Shown here: positions 31,901 through 43,100 of the stretch, one piece after another
How the letters are laid out: the number at the start of each line of letters is the position of its first letter
How positions within the stretch are numbered: position 1 is the first letter of the stretch
DNA from: Sporothrix humicola
Lineage: Eukaryota; Ascomycota; Sordariomycetes; Ophiostomatales; Ophiostomataceae
DNA length: 64,000 bases
Assembly: GCA_021396245.1 (NCBI GenBank)
Contig: WNYE01000023.1
Span: 186,001-250,000, forward strand
Reading direction: 5' to 3'
Made by a program: the position numbers and the translations under genes
Notes under the pieces: generated by a model
What the model saw: only the letters and a program-made list of their open reading frames with translations
The model's database searches: none
Told to the model about the DNA's origin: nothing

Positions 31901-32406
31901 GAGGTGTCACATACTGCTACCCTCACATGTATAAGAAACAGCTAGCCTCCGTTTTCACGGTTAGCAGTTTATGGTGTGCTACAGACACAGGACTGCTCAT
32001 ACAAGTTGCTCGTACAAGTACGAGGATGCAGGTATGGGTTGCAATGAAATATCTCGAGGCTCAGAACAAAGAGGTTGATTTTGTACAGTAAACTTCTTTT
32101 CTCCCTCGGAATCGCGAAAACGCCGAAAAGGGAAAGGATGCATGCAGCCCACATGGACCTGCATCGGACATGCATGCGGTCAGTCTTCGCGTGGTTGGCT
32201 CCTGGCCTGTGGTTTAGCGCCAGACTTTTTTCAACATCCCTTTTGGGAAGCCCTTCTCGGGTACGATTCTGTTGGTGTCTTTCGCATGAGTTAGTTCTGT
32301 CTTTATTTTATTTGGTTTTCTTCATACTATCCCTCAGCTAGCACGCTCGCTTTCCTATTTGGTTATCAGGCCGTTGTCACAAAGTGCCGTTGCTCTTGTG
32401 ATAGTG

Positions 32407-32429
32407 TTTTTTTTTTTTTTTTTTTTTTT
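32407..32429 (+). repeat. Poly(T) run of 23
   Basis: Uninterrupted T homopolymer in the gene-poor region, about 3.5 kb from the poly(A)23 run and in the opposite sense. Confidence 0.85.
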
Positions 32430-33465
32430 GTTGAGTCGCATCATAACCACAGACGTATTATTTGTACAAAGCATCGGGGAATTCCACCCCGACCTACGTT
32501 CCCCGTCCTCGCCGAGAAACAAGCAACGGAAGACAGACGACAGACGCCATAGACGCTGCCCGACTTGACTCTCCTTTGTTCATTAATTATTTTTCCAGAT
32601 GAAATCAACGTGCGAATTTTTTTTTTTTGGACTTTTCGCGGATTTTTCTGGGTTGGGGGTAAAAAAACAGAAACAGAGTCCTTTTCTCGTATATTCAAGT
32701 AATAGAGGTTTCTTTGACATCGCCTTGGTTTATCTCCCGCATGCTCCAGTCGCCTCGGCTCAACAGTCTTCTTGCTGCTGGTCCTCTCGTCGCCTGCATT
32801 CTCTGAGACGGCCACAAAAGCGACCAGAAAACAAACCACTGGCCTCCACCCCCTTGTATGCTGGCCTCTTTTTTTCAGACCACATTCTCTGCATTTGTAA
32901 CGACAAACCTCGCCTTTGATCCGCTAGGCAGAATTTTGTTGGCAAATTCTTGAGGCCAAACTTTGACTCACGGCACCTGGCAATTTGTTATCATCTTTCA
33001 ACGGAACTTTCCACATGCTCATGATATGCCTCTTCCCTTTGGAATCCTCCCTTTCAGACCAATGGCCCAATAGCTATGCTGCCATATTTTAGCCGCAAGC
33101 GCGCAGGGAAGGGCCAACGAGCCAAGTCCATGATATTAAAACCCCCAGAAAGACGAGGGCAAAGAGAGAAGGATAGATAGATTGGACGGGTTAGAACTGG
33201 TGTTATTGCACGCAGGGCTCGTATCTGGGGACAAAAAGCTGAAAAATGCAAGGTCAATATGGGGAAAGCTCGTTGTACACGGGATAAAGCGAAGTGGTTG
33301 CACAGGCACGGGATAATACACAGCAGTAAACGGGGGATGGGCAGAAGACGGGATAGTCTCCGGTCTCCAGTTTTTAGTGTGAAGGAGAGAAACAGCCAAC
33401 CACAGCCGCGCATATAGACGCCCGGGGTACTGGGCCTAGCTCCCTTTGACATTTTCACCGGTTTG

Positions 33466-33482
33466 TCTCTCTCTCTCTCTCT
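33466..33482 (+). repeat. TC dinucleotide microsatellite
   Basis: Perfect TC repeat of about 8.5 units in non-coding DNA. Confidence 0.85.
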
Positions 33483-33594
33483 TTCGCTCAAAGTCCGAGA
33501 AGACCGGGGGTCAGACCACTGAGACGTTGTCTGTTTCTGCAGTTCGTGATGTTGGTTCGTGTTGGGTTTGTGGTGGCATAACGAAAACCGCAAC

Positions 33595-33613
33595 CTGCAG
33601 GAAAACTGCAGGA
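33595..33613 (+). repeat. CTGCAGGAAAACTGCAGGA element, copy 2
   Basis: Near-identical to 14274-14293 (one T fewer), 19 kb away, also non-coding and itself a direct repeat of CTGCAGGA. Confidence 0.5.
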
Positions 33614-34594
33614 CCGACTGGCTGCACAAAGTATAGTAGTGTGAAAGTTGCAGAAAAGCATAACTGCGGAAGTGCACTAGGAAAGACGGCCGCTGGGGGG
33701 CTCGGGCAGCGCCGCAAGGCTGTTGGTACGAAAACTGGACAGCAAGACAGAAAGAAGTGGTTGTGAGCCGAGTTTGTGATCAAGGATCGGGAAAAGGAAG
33801 GGAAAAGGAGGGGGCGAAGGACCAAGATAGGGAGAAGCAAGTCACACTGTAGCTGAAGCGACAAAGACGACAAAAAAAAGGAGGTAGATGCAGTTTCGAT
33901 GCGGGCTTCGATGCGGGCCGCATCTTGTGCAATGCCCATCACTAGGCCTCGATTTATGGCCGTTGAGCTGGCATGCATCGACTCTATAGGAACCCACACT
34001 GCTTCTTTTCCCTTTCGTCTTCGGGAGGGGCTCAAAGGGAAAGGCCGCATTTGGCCATCTATGGCCGGTTGTGGCCGTAGGGTGGCCAAAATGGCCTTTT
34101 TTGGCCATACTTGTCCCGGTTGACTTGGAGCAGCCTAGAGAGCCTTGGGAGAAGAAGAAGCCTTGACGGAATGGAGACAAAACGGGGACAAATGGTGACT
34201 GCACAGAATAGGAGTGCAGAGGAGCCGTGGATATGAAACAATATCGACGAGGCAGAAACAAGCCGGCTGACTCTGCGGTCGCTCGATGGCCAGCAAGATG
34301 CAAGGCAGAACGAGAAGGAAAAGCGACATTGACGAAAGGCGACAATCGGCAGATGGGACGGATGAAACATCGGGAGAAGAAACACAAACGAGGGCAAGAA
34401 TGAAAAGAACGAGAAAAAAAAAGAAGAAAAAAAGAAGAAAAAAAGAGGAAAAAAGAGGCCAACTTGAACAAAAAATTAAATTCTTCGCTATGAGGTGCTA
34501 TGGGCAGATGAAACTTTGGCCGTGTGCGAGCTGTCTATGATCGTAGTATTTCCGATAATGAAAAAATTGCCGAAAACAAAAGCCCCCTATCCAC

Positions 34595-37500
34595 CTAGAA
34601 ATCAATCATCTTCACCTTGGCTTGGACGTCTTCCGGCAGCTCATCTAGCTGTAGTAGACCGGCCTTGATGCAATCGCCCAGCACAAAGAATGCACGTTCC
34701 TGGGAGTAGCCCAGGTAGTCAAACTCTTCTTCAGGCTCGGCAGCATCGGCGTCATCGGCGTTGGCGCTATCGCCGCCAATGTTAGTGGCACCATCACCGC
34801 CCTCAACCGCAGTTTCGCCGTCAATTGTAATATCGTCGTCGTGATCGGCCAGAAGAGATGTGGTCGACCCTTCCTTGGGCGGCAGGCTAAAACCAGGCAC
34901 CTTGGCTTGCACAATTCCCCAAGCCACCCACATGGCACTGTTGGCGGCGCGCCACAGCCGCGTCTCCTCCATGAGCTCGTCCACTTGGCGCTCCAGCAAC
35001 TCCTCGCGGCGGCGCTCCTCCTCGATCCATCCACCGGGCGGCGCGCGGGCGTCGAGCATAAAGTCGACAATCGAGCTGGCCGACGACGCCGTGGGCGGTG
35101 CGTGGGAGGACTGCAGTGTAGGCGGAGCCGAAGCCGTGCCCGAGGCCGCACTGCTGGTGGAAGGCTCAGACAGCGGCTGCTCCATCAACGGCGGCAAGGG
35201 AGGCAGCGACATGGGGCCGAAACGGGGCGTGCTGCTGGCGCACTGGTGCGGGAATTCGGGACGGTGGTCGACGTAGGCACGGATGAAACGGCGCTGCTGT
35301 TCGGGGCGAGGGTAGCGTTCAGGGAAACAGACATGGGAGGCAACGCTGTCGTGGTAGTTGTAGGTCCATTCGGTAAAGTGGTTGGCGAACTCGTTGCCCG
35401 GTAGGTTGGCCGACGCATACTCAAAGTCAATGACGATGAGCTGCTTGTGCTCGTTCTCGGGCTGCAGAAGCGGCGACCGCTCGTCGGGGCGGACACGCAG
35501 AATATTTCCATATTGGGTCTGTTGGTTAGTAGGAGAATAAGGAGACGAAGAGTATGAGAATGAAAGGAATGAAAGCAAGGAGATGTGGGCAACTTACATC
35601 GTTGTGGGCAAAGATGAGGCGGTCCCGGATCTTACGCGAGCCGCCATAGTACTTCTTCACCATCTCGCGGTGCTTTTCGAGCAGCAGTTTGAACTTGGGC
35701 CACTCCACGCCGCACACGTAGCCTCTCGACTTCCACGTGTCAATAAACGAGCCCGTCTGCGGCGGCAGATCGTCGGCATTGACAGGGACACCGTTCTTGG
35801 CAGCCTGTTGCTGCAGACGGTCGCGCTCGGCACCGAGGCGCACCTCACGATCGAGGAACGTGATTGTGGCCTCGACCGTATCCAGCCAGCGGTCCCAGTT
35901 CTGCCACACAGTGGGACCCGCATCCATTTCCTCTTCGAGAAGCTCGATGCCGTCGTGCAGCTCGCGCATCCGCTTGGCAATCTGCTTGGACGTCTCGGGC
36001 TCGCGGAGGTTAGCCGCCGTCAGAGTCGTCGCCGTGAAGAACTGCTCGAAGCGGCCGTTGCCGAAAGTGCCCAGCAGACGCGGGCCAATCTTCTTACGCG
36101 CCAGGCGTCGAAGCACACCCAGTTCCTTTTCGCGGTCGATCAAGTGCTCAACCTGGGGACCGTAGATGCGCAGCAGCAGTTTATTGGGCAGAACAGTTTT
36201 GCCGCCACTGCCCCCGTTTACGCCAGCACCGGCGCCAGACAGACTGAGTGTGCTGCTCGACGGTGTAATGCCCGTCGGTGTGACCAAGGGGGACATTCCA
36301 GCCCCGCTGCCACCGCTGTGACTTTGGTTACTGGTGTCGTGGTTGCCGCCGCCAAGATCGGCAGGCGGCGACACGACGTAGACTGCGTTGGTAAGGGCGC
36401 CGCTCAGACGTTCGACGGTAATCGTCTCGCCGGCGTCAAGTGGCACCTTGCGCCAGCCCTTGAGGCGCAGCGTGTGTGCAAGCCGGATAATCTCGTTTTT
36501 GAACTTGTACCATGCCTGTCGCTCCTTGTCCTCACGCCGGCTCGAGATGGATCCGGCATCAGAAGCAGCACGGCCACTGCTCGCCAGGGGAATGCTGGTG
36601 GTTGACGTTGAATACTTGAGCGTCTTGGAGTTGTCGAGAACGGCATCACAGCCAGGCACCAGGACATCGCCGTCCATGTACTCGGTGTCAGACGAGGCGG
36701 TTCGGCTAGGTTGGTAGCGCAGGGTACGCGAGTGGCGGCGGCCGCTAGAAGTCATGCCGCTGAGGCTCAACCCACTGCCGCCGCTACGCAGACCGCCCAT
36801 GTAGTTGGAGATCGAGTCAATGCCTAGCGCCGACATGTTGTCGTCGATAATGCGCTGCAGTCTGTCCAGAGACACCTCGCTCGATGCCGAGCCTGTCGAC
36901 GGCGCCCGGTGGTGTCTTACTACTGTATCCCGGCTAACCACGGCCTCCTCGTCCTCATCCTCGCAGACAGCTCTAGCGCTACTCGTGGTATCTTCAGGTG
37001 CCACAGAGGCGTCGACATCTGTGGCCCGCTCACGGCGCTCGCGAGTCGTCTTATTGCTGCGCTTGCTACCGCCGTCGTCGGCCGGCGGCGATCTGTTTTT
37101 GTTACGGCTGCCATGGGCCCGGACCTTGCGTGACTTGCGCGCCGCCTTCTTGATGCGTTCATGCTGAATCCACTCGCTAATCTGAGCCAGGAGCCGACCG
37201 CTGACGTGGTCGGACCCCCGGTGGTGACGCTGCTGGTGGTGATGCTGCTGCAGCGGGTTAATGTGCGGTCGCATCATAGGCGACGAACTCTGGCGCGAAT
37301 CGTCAGCTGCCAGCTGGGCTGGCGATGTCATGTACGTGGCGAGGCCATCCAGACTGGCCTGGCTGCTGATTGAGTTGCGGGCCGAGGACGGGATGGGCAA
37401 GACGGCGGCCCGGCCACTCAGACGCTTCGCCACGGTGGCAGGAAACTGCTTGCGAGGCGGAAGGTCCTCGGCGGGCGGTGGCTCTAGAACGTCCGTAACG

Positions 37501-38056
37501 TCCGGCTCGGCGATTTGCACCGCTGGATGAAGGTTGTCAATATGCATTGCATGGGAGAGATGAAAATGGTTTGGGAATCATAGTGCAAGCGACGAAAGAC
37601 GGAAGGGAAGCAGAGGGGTGAAGAAAAAGAAGAACGAAGACAATATGAATGTGAAGCCTTGAAAAGGCACACGACACAGGGCACTATGTAGCACACGGTG
37701 CCCTGCCCCCACGCCTTGCCGCAGTGAGCGTCGGCCATCGTGGGCCACATGACCTCTTTTTGGTTGAAATCTGAGGGTGAATTGAGGGGAGATTGAGGGC
37801 AGACCGAGGACAAAGACGGGGTGAGTGTGAGCGGCACAAAGCCAAAAATATATGTGCATGAAGACGCAGAAATTGCAGATGGAAAGCAGAGGACGATAAG
37901 CAGACAGTAAAAACACAAATAAACACTTTGAACAAAAGAAAAAGTCTCACCCTTTGTCAGACCGCTCAAAGGCGGCGTCCGTTCCGAATCATCACGAAGC
38001 GCTGACCGGAGCGGCACCGATCGGGGCGAGCTGGTCGGCACCGGCTGGTTGGACAT
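34595..38056 (-). CDS. cki1: Choline/ethanolamine kinase
   Basis: Three exons on -: 38056-37951, 37522-35598 and 35518-34595 (984 aa). The enzyme phosphorylates choline (and often ethanolamine) with ATP, the first step of the CDP-choline (Kennedy) route to phosphatidylcholine. The catalytic Brenner motif HNDTQYGN is formed across the 79-nt intron at 35519-35597, with the base at about Asp677. The metal-binding LIVIDFEYAS motif follows with Asp708, then the choline-kinase string NEFANHFTEW. The N-lobe contains ERLSGALTNAVYVV and LLLRIYGPQVEHLIDRE. The first ~330 residues are a Ser/Arg-rich extension absent from animal enzymes. The first intron (37523-37949) is long at 427 nt; an alternative start at the ATG at 37547 would give a two-exon gene. 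I prefer the three-exon form because phases match and exon 1 reads well (MSNQPVPTSSPRS). Acidic linker near residues 890-930. Confidence 0.92.
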
Positions 38057-39275
38057 GGCGTCCGGCTGCTGCTGCTGCTGGCGGCCGACTGTACCCTTTT
38101 GAGTCTGGCTCCGTCTGCCCGTCTTGCCTGCTTGTTCTGCTGTTGCGAGCTCAACGAAAGGAGGCTGGTGTAAAAAGGGCGGAATTGCGCGGAAAGGCAG
38201 GGCGCGGAAATGGATGCCGCGCTGACTCTTGATGAAGCGATCACCAAAAGGGTCGATAAAGGCACTGGACGCGGAAGCCTCAAGAAATTTCCGCTGCTAT
38301 CTTAGTCTATGCTTGAAAGGGGGGCCGATTGTCAACGACAAAAGTAAACAGACTGCACTGCTGTATGAGGCTGCAAAATGAAGCTGTGGTGAGTTTGGTC
38401 TTGTCCTTATCGTGAGGAAGGCACACCCTGGTGCAGTGGCGCGGGAAGGTGCCGTTGGCATGATTTTGGCCATTTTGGGCACTCTTATTCTGCTCGCACC
38501 GAACGCCCCTCCCCCTTTGACCATCCTGCCAACTGGGTCACTAACTTGGTCTTTCATGGCAGGTGCGGACGTCACTCGGTGTATTTTTCGCCTCCGCACC
38601 GCATTGGTGCATATCGTGGGATTTATGTGTTGGCTCTTTGTGTCTATATGCATCTATCCGAACTATCGTCACATGCGCACCACAAAAAAGTACAGCAAAA
38701 TGCCCACCACACAAAACAAAACGTAAAAATGAGAGGCTAGCCGCCCACAAAATGGTCACCCGACCACGGTATCCGGGGCCAGAACACCTCTGCATTCTTC
38801 TTGTAGGCCTGTCTCACTGTTTCGCTGTCACGGTCCGCGGATGCGGGCGCGGATAGATGCGCAGCCAGTATATTTGCTGTATTTTGCATTTTTGCAGTGG
38901 TTTTCTTCCTGCATATCCCAATTGAGCTGACCGAGTGCACATCTGCGCATCTGCAGGCGCTGTATACCTGTTTCCTGCCCGGAGACAATGCCACGACAGC
39001 ACATACCGCATACACCGCTGTTTATCAGCTCGCGTGCCTTGCTCGGTGGCCGTTAAAGTGCCGTCGGTCGGCTTGTTCTGTGTCACGTGACGTCACCGGC
39101 CGACTTGCAGCTGTTGTGCATTTGAACTTTCTTTCGTGCCGGTCGGGCACCGGTGTGCATTCGCGGCCGTCTTTTGGCCAATTGGCCTTCGTAGCTCCGT
39201 GACCATCTCGTGGGGGTTGATATGTCGTGGGTGGCTGTTGTCCATAAGCGTCGTCCATAAACGCCATCCAGCTGC
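38057..39275. other. Intergenic: choline kinase promoter and cox16 3' end
   Basis: No gene seen. It contains the composite E-box/CRE palindrome at 39082-39096 and T/G-rich stretches around 38870-38900. Part next to 38057 should be the choline kinase promoter. Confidence 0.5.
39082..39096. promoter_or_regulatory. Composite E-box and CRE site, GTCACGTGACGTCAC
   Basis: TCACGTGA (E-box, bHLH/Cbf1 type) overlaps TGACGTCA (CRE, ATF/CREB bZIP type) by three bases. Both are perfect 8-bp palindromes. It is about 190 bp past the cox16 stop and 1 kb upstream of the choline kinase start. Binding is inferred. Confidence 0.5.
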
Positions 39276-39720
39276 TTATAACACGCCGTCGCTCTCGCCC
39301 TTGAGACGCTCAACCCGCTTCTGCTCCCAATTGTCCAGGTCCTTGTGTGCCAGTCTCTGCGAGAGTGTTAGTTACTTTCTGTGAGCCCCATAAACGGAGA
39401 CATTGTGATCTCCTCCAGCCCCATCCCACACTTACGTTGTATTCGTCGCGCATGTTCACTCGCCGGCCGGACTTGCCAATGCCCAGCTCGTCCTCGCGAG
39501 ACACCTGCTTCACCTTGCGATCGTAGCGTTCGTAGCGGATGGCCGTCGCCGGAGTCAGCACAAACGACCCGCCAATGATCACTGCCATGAACGGCAACCC
39601 AAAGAGCAGAAACGGGTGCTTGGCCATGTGCGCCCGATAGCGGGCCGCAAATGTGTTTTTGTCGGCCGCTGAGCGGTACTTTTTGCTCTGAAACGACAGT
39701 CTGCGGAGAGTGGGAAGCAT
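39276..39720 (-). CDS. cox16: Cytochrome c oxidase assembly protein Cox16
   Basis: Two exons on -: 39720-39436 and 39356-39276, joined across a 79-nt intron (GTAAGT, GTAACTAAC branch, CAG), giving 121 aa, close to yeast Cox16 (118 aa). Cox16 is an inner-mitochondrial-membrane protein needed for assembly of complex IV, acting with the Cox1/Cox2 modules. Visible features: a basic N-terminus (KKYRSAADK, YRAHMAKHPF), one transmembrane helix at about residues 35-58 (PFLLFGLPFMAVIIGGSFVL), the conserved RYERYDRKV stretch right after it, and a matrix/IMS tail with DELGIGKSGRRVNMRDEY and DLDNWEQKRVERL. It is transcribed divergently from the ATR-type kinase gene. Confidence 0.95.
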
Positions 39721-40159
39721 GGTGGGCAGTAGTAAGTTGTATTCCTAGCTTCTTTGGCTGGTGGTGTGGTGTCGTAAAGTTCGCACAGTTGTGATGTTGA
39801 AATCATTCGATGTCGCTGGTGCGCTGAAAGCACTAAATTTCTCCAGCAAAACGCCCGGGCCACAGGCGGGAAAATGCGGCTCGCAGTGGGGTGACCTTGC
39901 AGCCGTGTTCTATCAAATTGATTCACGTGACCACGCGACTAACATCCTGGAGCCTGGGCCGCTCTTTCTTTTCCAGGCGGCGCGTCTTTTGACCAGCGCC
40001 TGCCGAGTCTACGTGATGCCGTAATTTTGGGGGCAAAATCGAAAACAACCCAGAAAGAGAAGCACACCGCAACAACAATCCAATATTACCGGCCTCTCTA
40101 CGACTCCGGCCCATGTATCACTCATTACAGATGCTACAGAGGCCCGATGACGCTCCGCA
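39721..40159. promoter_or_regulatory. Divergent promoter of cox16 and the ATR-type kinase gene
   Basis: 439 bp between the two start codons. It holds a perfect TCACGTGA palindrome at 39923-39930 and a CCAAT box at 40080-40084, the target class of the HAP complex. Both are assigned from sequence; which gene they serve is unknown. Confidence 0.55.
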
Positions 40160-43100
40160 ATGAGCCAACCGCCGCACAATGCCTCTCCTCAGCCCGAGGC
40201 CGGGGCCGAGTCTGCGCCGCCTCCGGACGAGCTTCAACCCCCAAACAACACTCACAGCCTCGAAGATGATCCGTCCGATACCCGCGAACGCAATCCTAAG
40301 AGGCGCAAGACAGAATCCTCGGCACCGGTACCGATCTTAACCAACATCCGCAATCGGATATGCACAAAATTCGGCGTCGAGATGGGCGACAATGTCCGCG
40401 ATACGCTCAAGAACATGTGGTGAGTGCAAGCGACATTTTGAAAATATTTGGATTTGTACTAGTAAACTAACCAAATTTTCCTTCCAGCGAAGCGATGGAA
40501 GACCGCGACGATCTCAAGGACGAGCAGACCATCTGCTCTGCCCTCCAATTCCTCAGCCAGGTCCCGTGTGCCATTGACCATACAGCGACACTTTCTGATC
40601 CTGACGATAGCAACTCTCCCATAATATGCAAGCCATGCAAGGATTTTGATACATCATACACGCCGCCACGGCACAAGGAAAAGGAGCGCGGCGATGCCCA
40701 GTGCGCGTTCCGGCTATTTCAGACCATCCTCACCAATCTCGTGCCGCAGACGGGCCCGCTTACGGTTCGAGCTCTCGTTTTACTCCGACGAATGGCACTA
40801 CATGCAAATACAGACGAGGTCCTAGACTACGAACAGTCTGACCTCTGCAGGTGGTGCTCTGCCCAACTTTATAGCCCCGACAAGGCAGTCCGAGACCAGG
40901 CGGCGTACGTGAAACAGCCACCATTGTATAGTTTCTGGAGACACGTTGCTAACTTTTGTGCAGAAAATCTGTCAGCGTCTTTGCCCGTGATCGAGGCGAT
41001 GCCTCCAGGACCGTTATGGAGAAGAACAGAAGGCGTTTCTACAGCGGCCTCGACCATATGCTGGCCACCGGCGACTGCGCAATCCAGGAGACAAGTTCTC
41101 TGACATGGATGTACATGGGAATGTAAGTATATACTAGGCTACTGATCAACGTGTTATTTCCAACTAGTTACTGATAAAATGAAGGGCTGTTGCGGAGAAT
41201 CAACTCCGGCCGATGCTCTGCGGACTACTGTCACATCTTGACAGCGAATTCATACCTGTCTGGAGCAAGGCCATATCGGAGGTAGGTGCTTTCAGCTACA
41301 GTCGCTTACGATTGGACAGAAAACTAACAGAACGTAGATTCGATACCTTGCATCCTATTTTGGACGCACGCCAAACGAGATTTTTGAGCCGTACTGGCGC
41401 AAGACGGCACACTTTATTGTCAAACACATCGCCGACCGGCCAGCCGTTGCCGGTGCTATTTCCGATCTTTTCGGAAGCTGTGCTCGAGATCTAGCACTGC
41501 GCCTACAGTCCCAGGCCCTCCCGTCCCTTCTTTTCGAAAATCAGACAGCCGCCATCCGGAAAATTGCCGAGTACCGTGGGGACGGCGACGAGCTCTGGCT
41601 GACTCTCATGGACAAGAGCAACCTCATGTCTATTTTGGCCATGTGGGTTCGACTGCCAACAGAACTTGGCGCTTTGGACGGCTTGATGGAGCGCTTTCAA
41701 ACCTTTTCACCCCGCTTCGGCCCGGCCACTATCCGCGAGATTATGGGTATTGCGGCTGTCCCTGTTTTGGCCGAGCTTTTCATCCAACTCACTTACGAAC
41801 CCACCCTCTCTCCCGTTCGATTCCCAAGTGTAAGCGTCTTCTGCGTGTTTCAAAAAGAGCATGTTCTTACAATATACAATGTCCCTCTTGATGCTGACCG
41901 TAATAGATCGTCGAAGGAATCGGCTTCACTCCTATCCTCACTATTGCGCGCTTGTTGAATACCAACACTAGCCTACAAACGGATGAAGAGATCGTTATCG
42001 ACTTTTTGTCCCAGCATATCCTCGGCTTTACAACGCGCCTGTCCGATGTCCGTGCCTACGAAGGCAAGAGGCACCTCTGCCACTGGATAAACGGTATAGA
42101 AGCGCTTGAGATCCTCATCAAGTACCTGCGCTCAGAGATCCGCGTCGCCCGACCGCAGGTGGTTGCTTTCCTCCTCGATGCCCTTGGTGATCACCCGGGC
42201 TATGCTGCTTGTTGGCAGGCCAGTGTCCGTCGTGCTGCCATCTCGTGCTGGGCCGCGTTGGTGCAGAACGTCGGCGAGGAGAACGTGCATACACTTGTCG
42301 AGACTACTTTTTGCGTCATCCGTAAGAACTGGGGCCAGTTTGGCGACTGGGAAAAAGAAAAGTGCCAGGAGATGTTGCAGTGGCTTCTCGCCAAACCGAA
42401 TGGTCGCCACCGCGAGTGCATCATTGAGAAGATTAATGTGCTGCCGCGGCTTAACATCCCTGAACTGCAAAAGGGTGTAGACAACAAGACCGACAAGCTA
42501 CGCAAACCACTGGGTGGTATGCAGACCATTGACCTGTTTGCGCAGCGCATCACCCACGAGAACTTGGATGTCGTTTGGGTGGCCCTAGAAGACGCCAAGG
42601 AATTTCTACAACACAACCAGGACTTCTTGCAGGCGCCTATCCAGGGTGAGAAGTCCGATTCCGCCGTTGCACACTTTGTCCGCGCCCTGCTTGACTGCTC
42701 TGCGAAATACAGCTCCTCGGAACCAGCTTTGGCGTCGGCATGCATGGCCTGTATTGGCTTGATTGGTTGTCTGGACGCAAACCGGCTCGGCGCTGTTGCC
42801 AAGGACCCGCCGTTTGTGGTGATTTACAATTTCCGCATGGCAGAGGAGAGCGTGAACTTTATCATCTATATGCTTCAGCACGTCTTGACGCGTGCCTTCT
42901 TGTCTGCAACTAATTCGACAAGCCAGGGCCTCATCGCCTATGCTGTCCAGACTCTTTTGAGCAAGTGCGGCATCAGCAGCGCCGTCATCAACCAGGGCGG
43001 CCGTGACCTAAAGATCATTTACGAGAAATGGAAGGCTCTACCCGAGCTGGTCCAGGTGGTTCTGTCCCCGCTCTTGGTCTCGAAATACCACATTCCACTA

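Larger units (their letters stand above)
25754..34594. other. 8.8-kb gene-poor region upstream of the transcription-factor-like gene
   Basis: No supportable gene on either strand. Frames up to about 200 codons exist but are Ser/Phe/Leu-rich or start without ATG. The region holds three TACGACGTA/TACGTCGTA motifs (26803, 28458, 29845), two TACTTCGTA variants (28043, 30580), a poly(A)23 at 28890, a poly(T)23 at 32407, a CT microsatellite at 33466 and a TGGCC-rich cluster at 34050-34110. It should include the promoter of the 25753 gene and the 3' UTR of the choline kinase gene. Confidence 0.5.

Noticed and set aside
34841..37167. Several plus-strand frames of 100-340 codons across the choline kinase gene
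   Set aside because: They are antisense shadows of a GC-rich coding gene with clear catalytic motifs on the minus strand.
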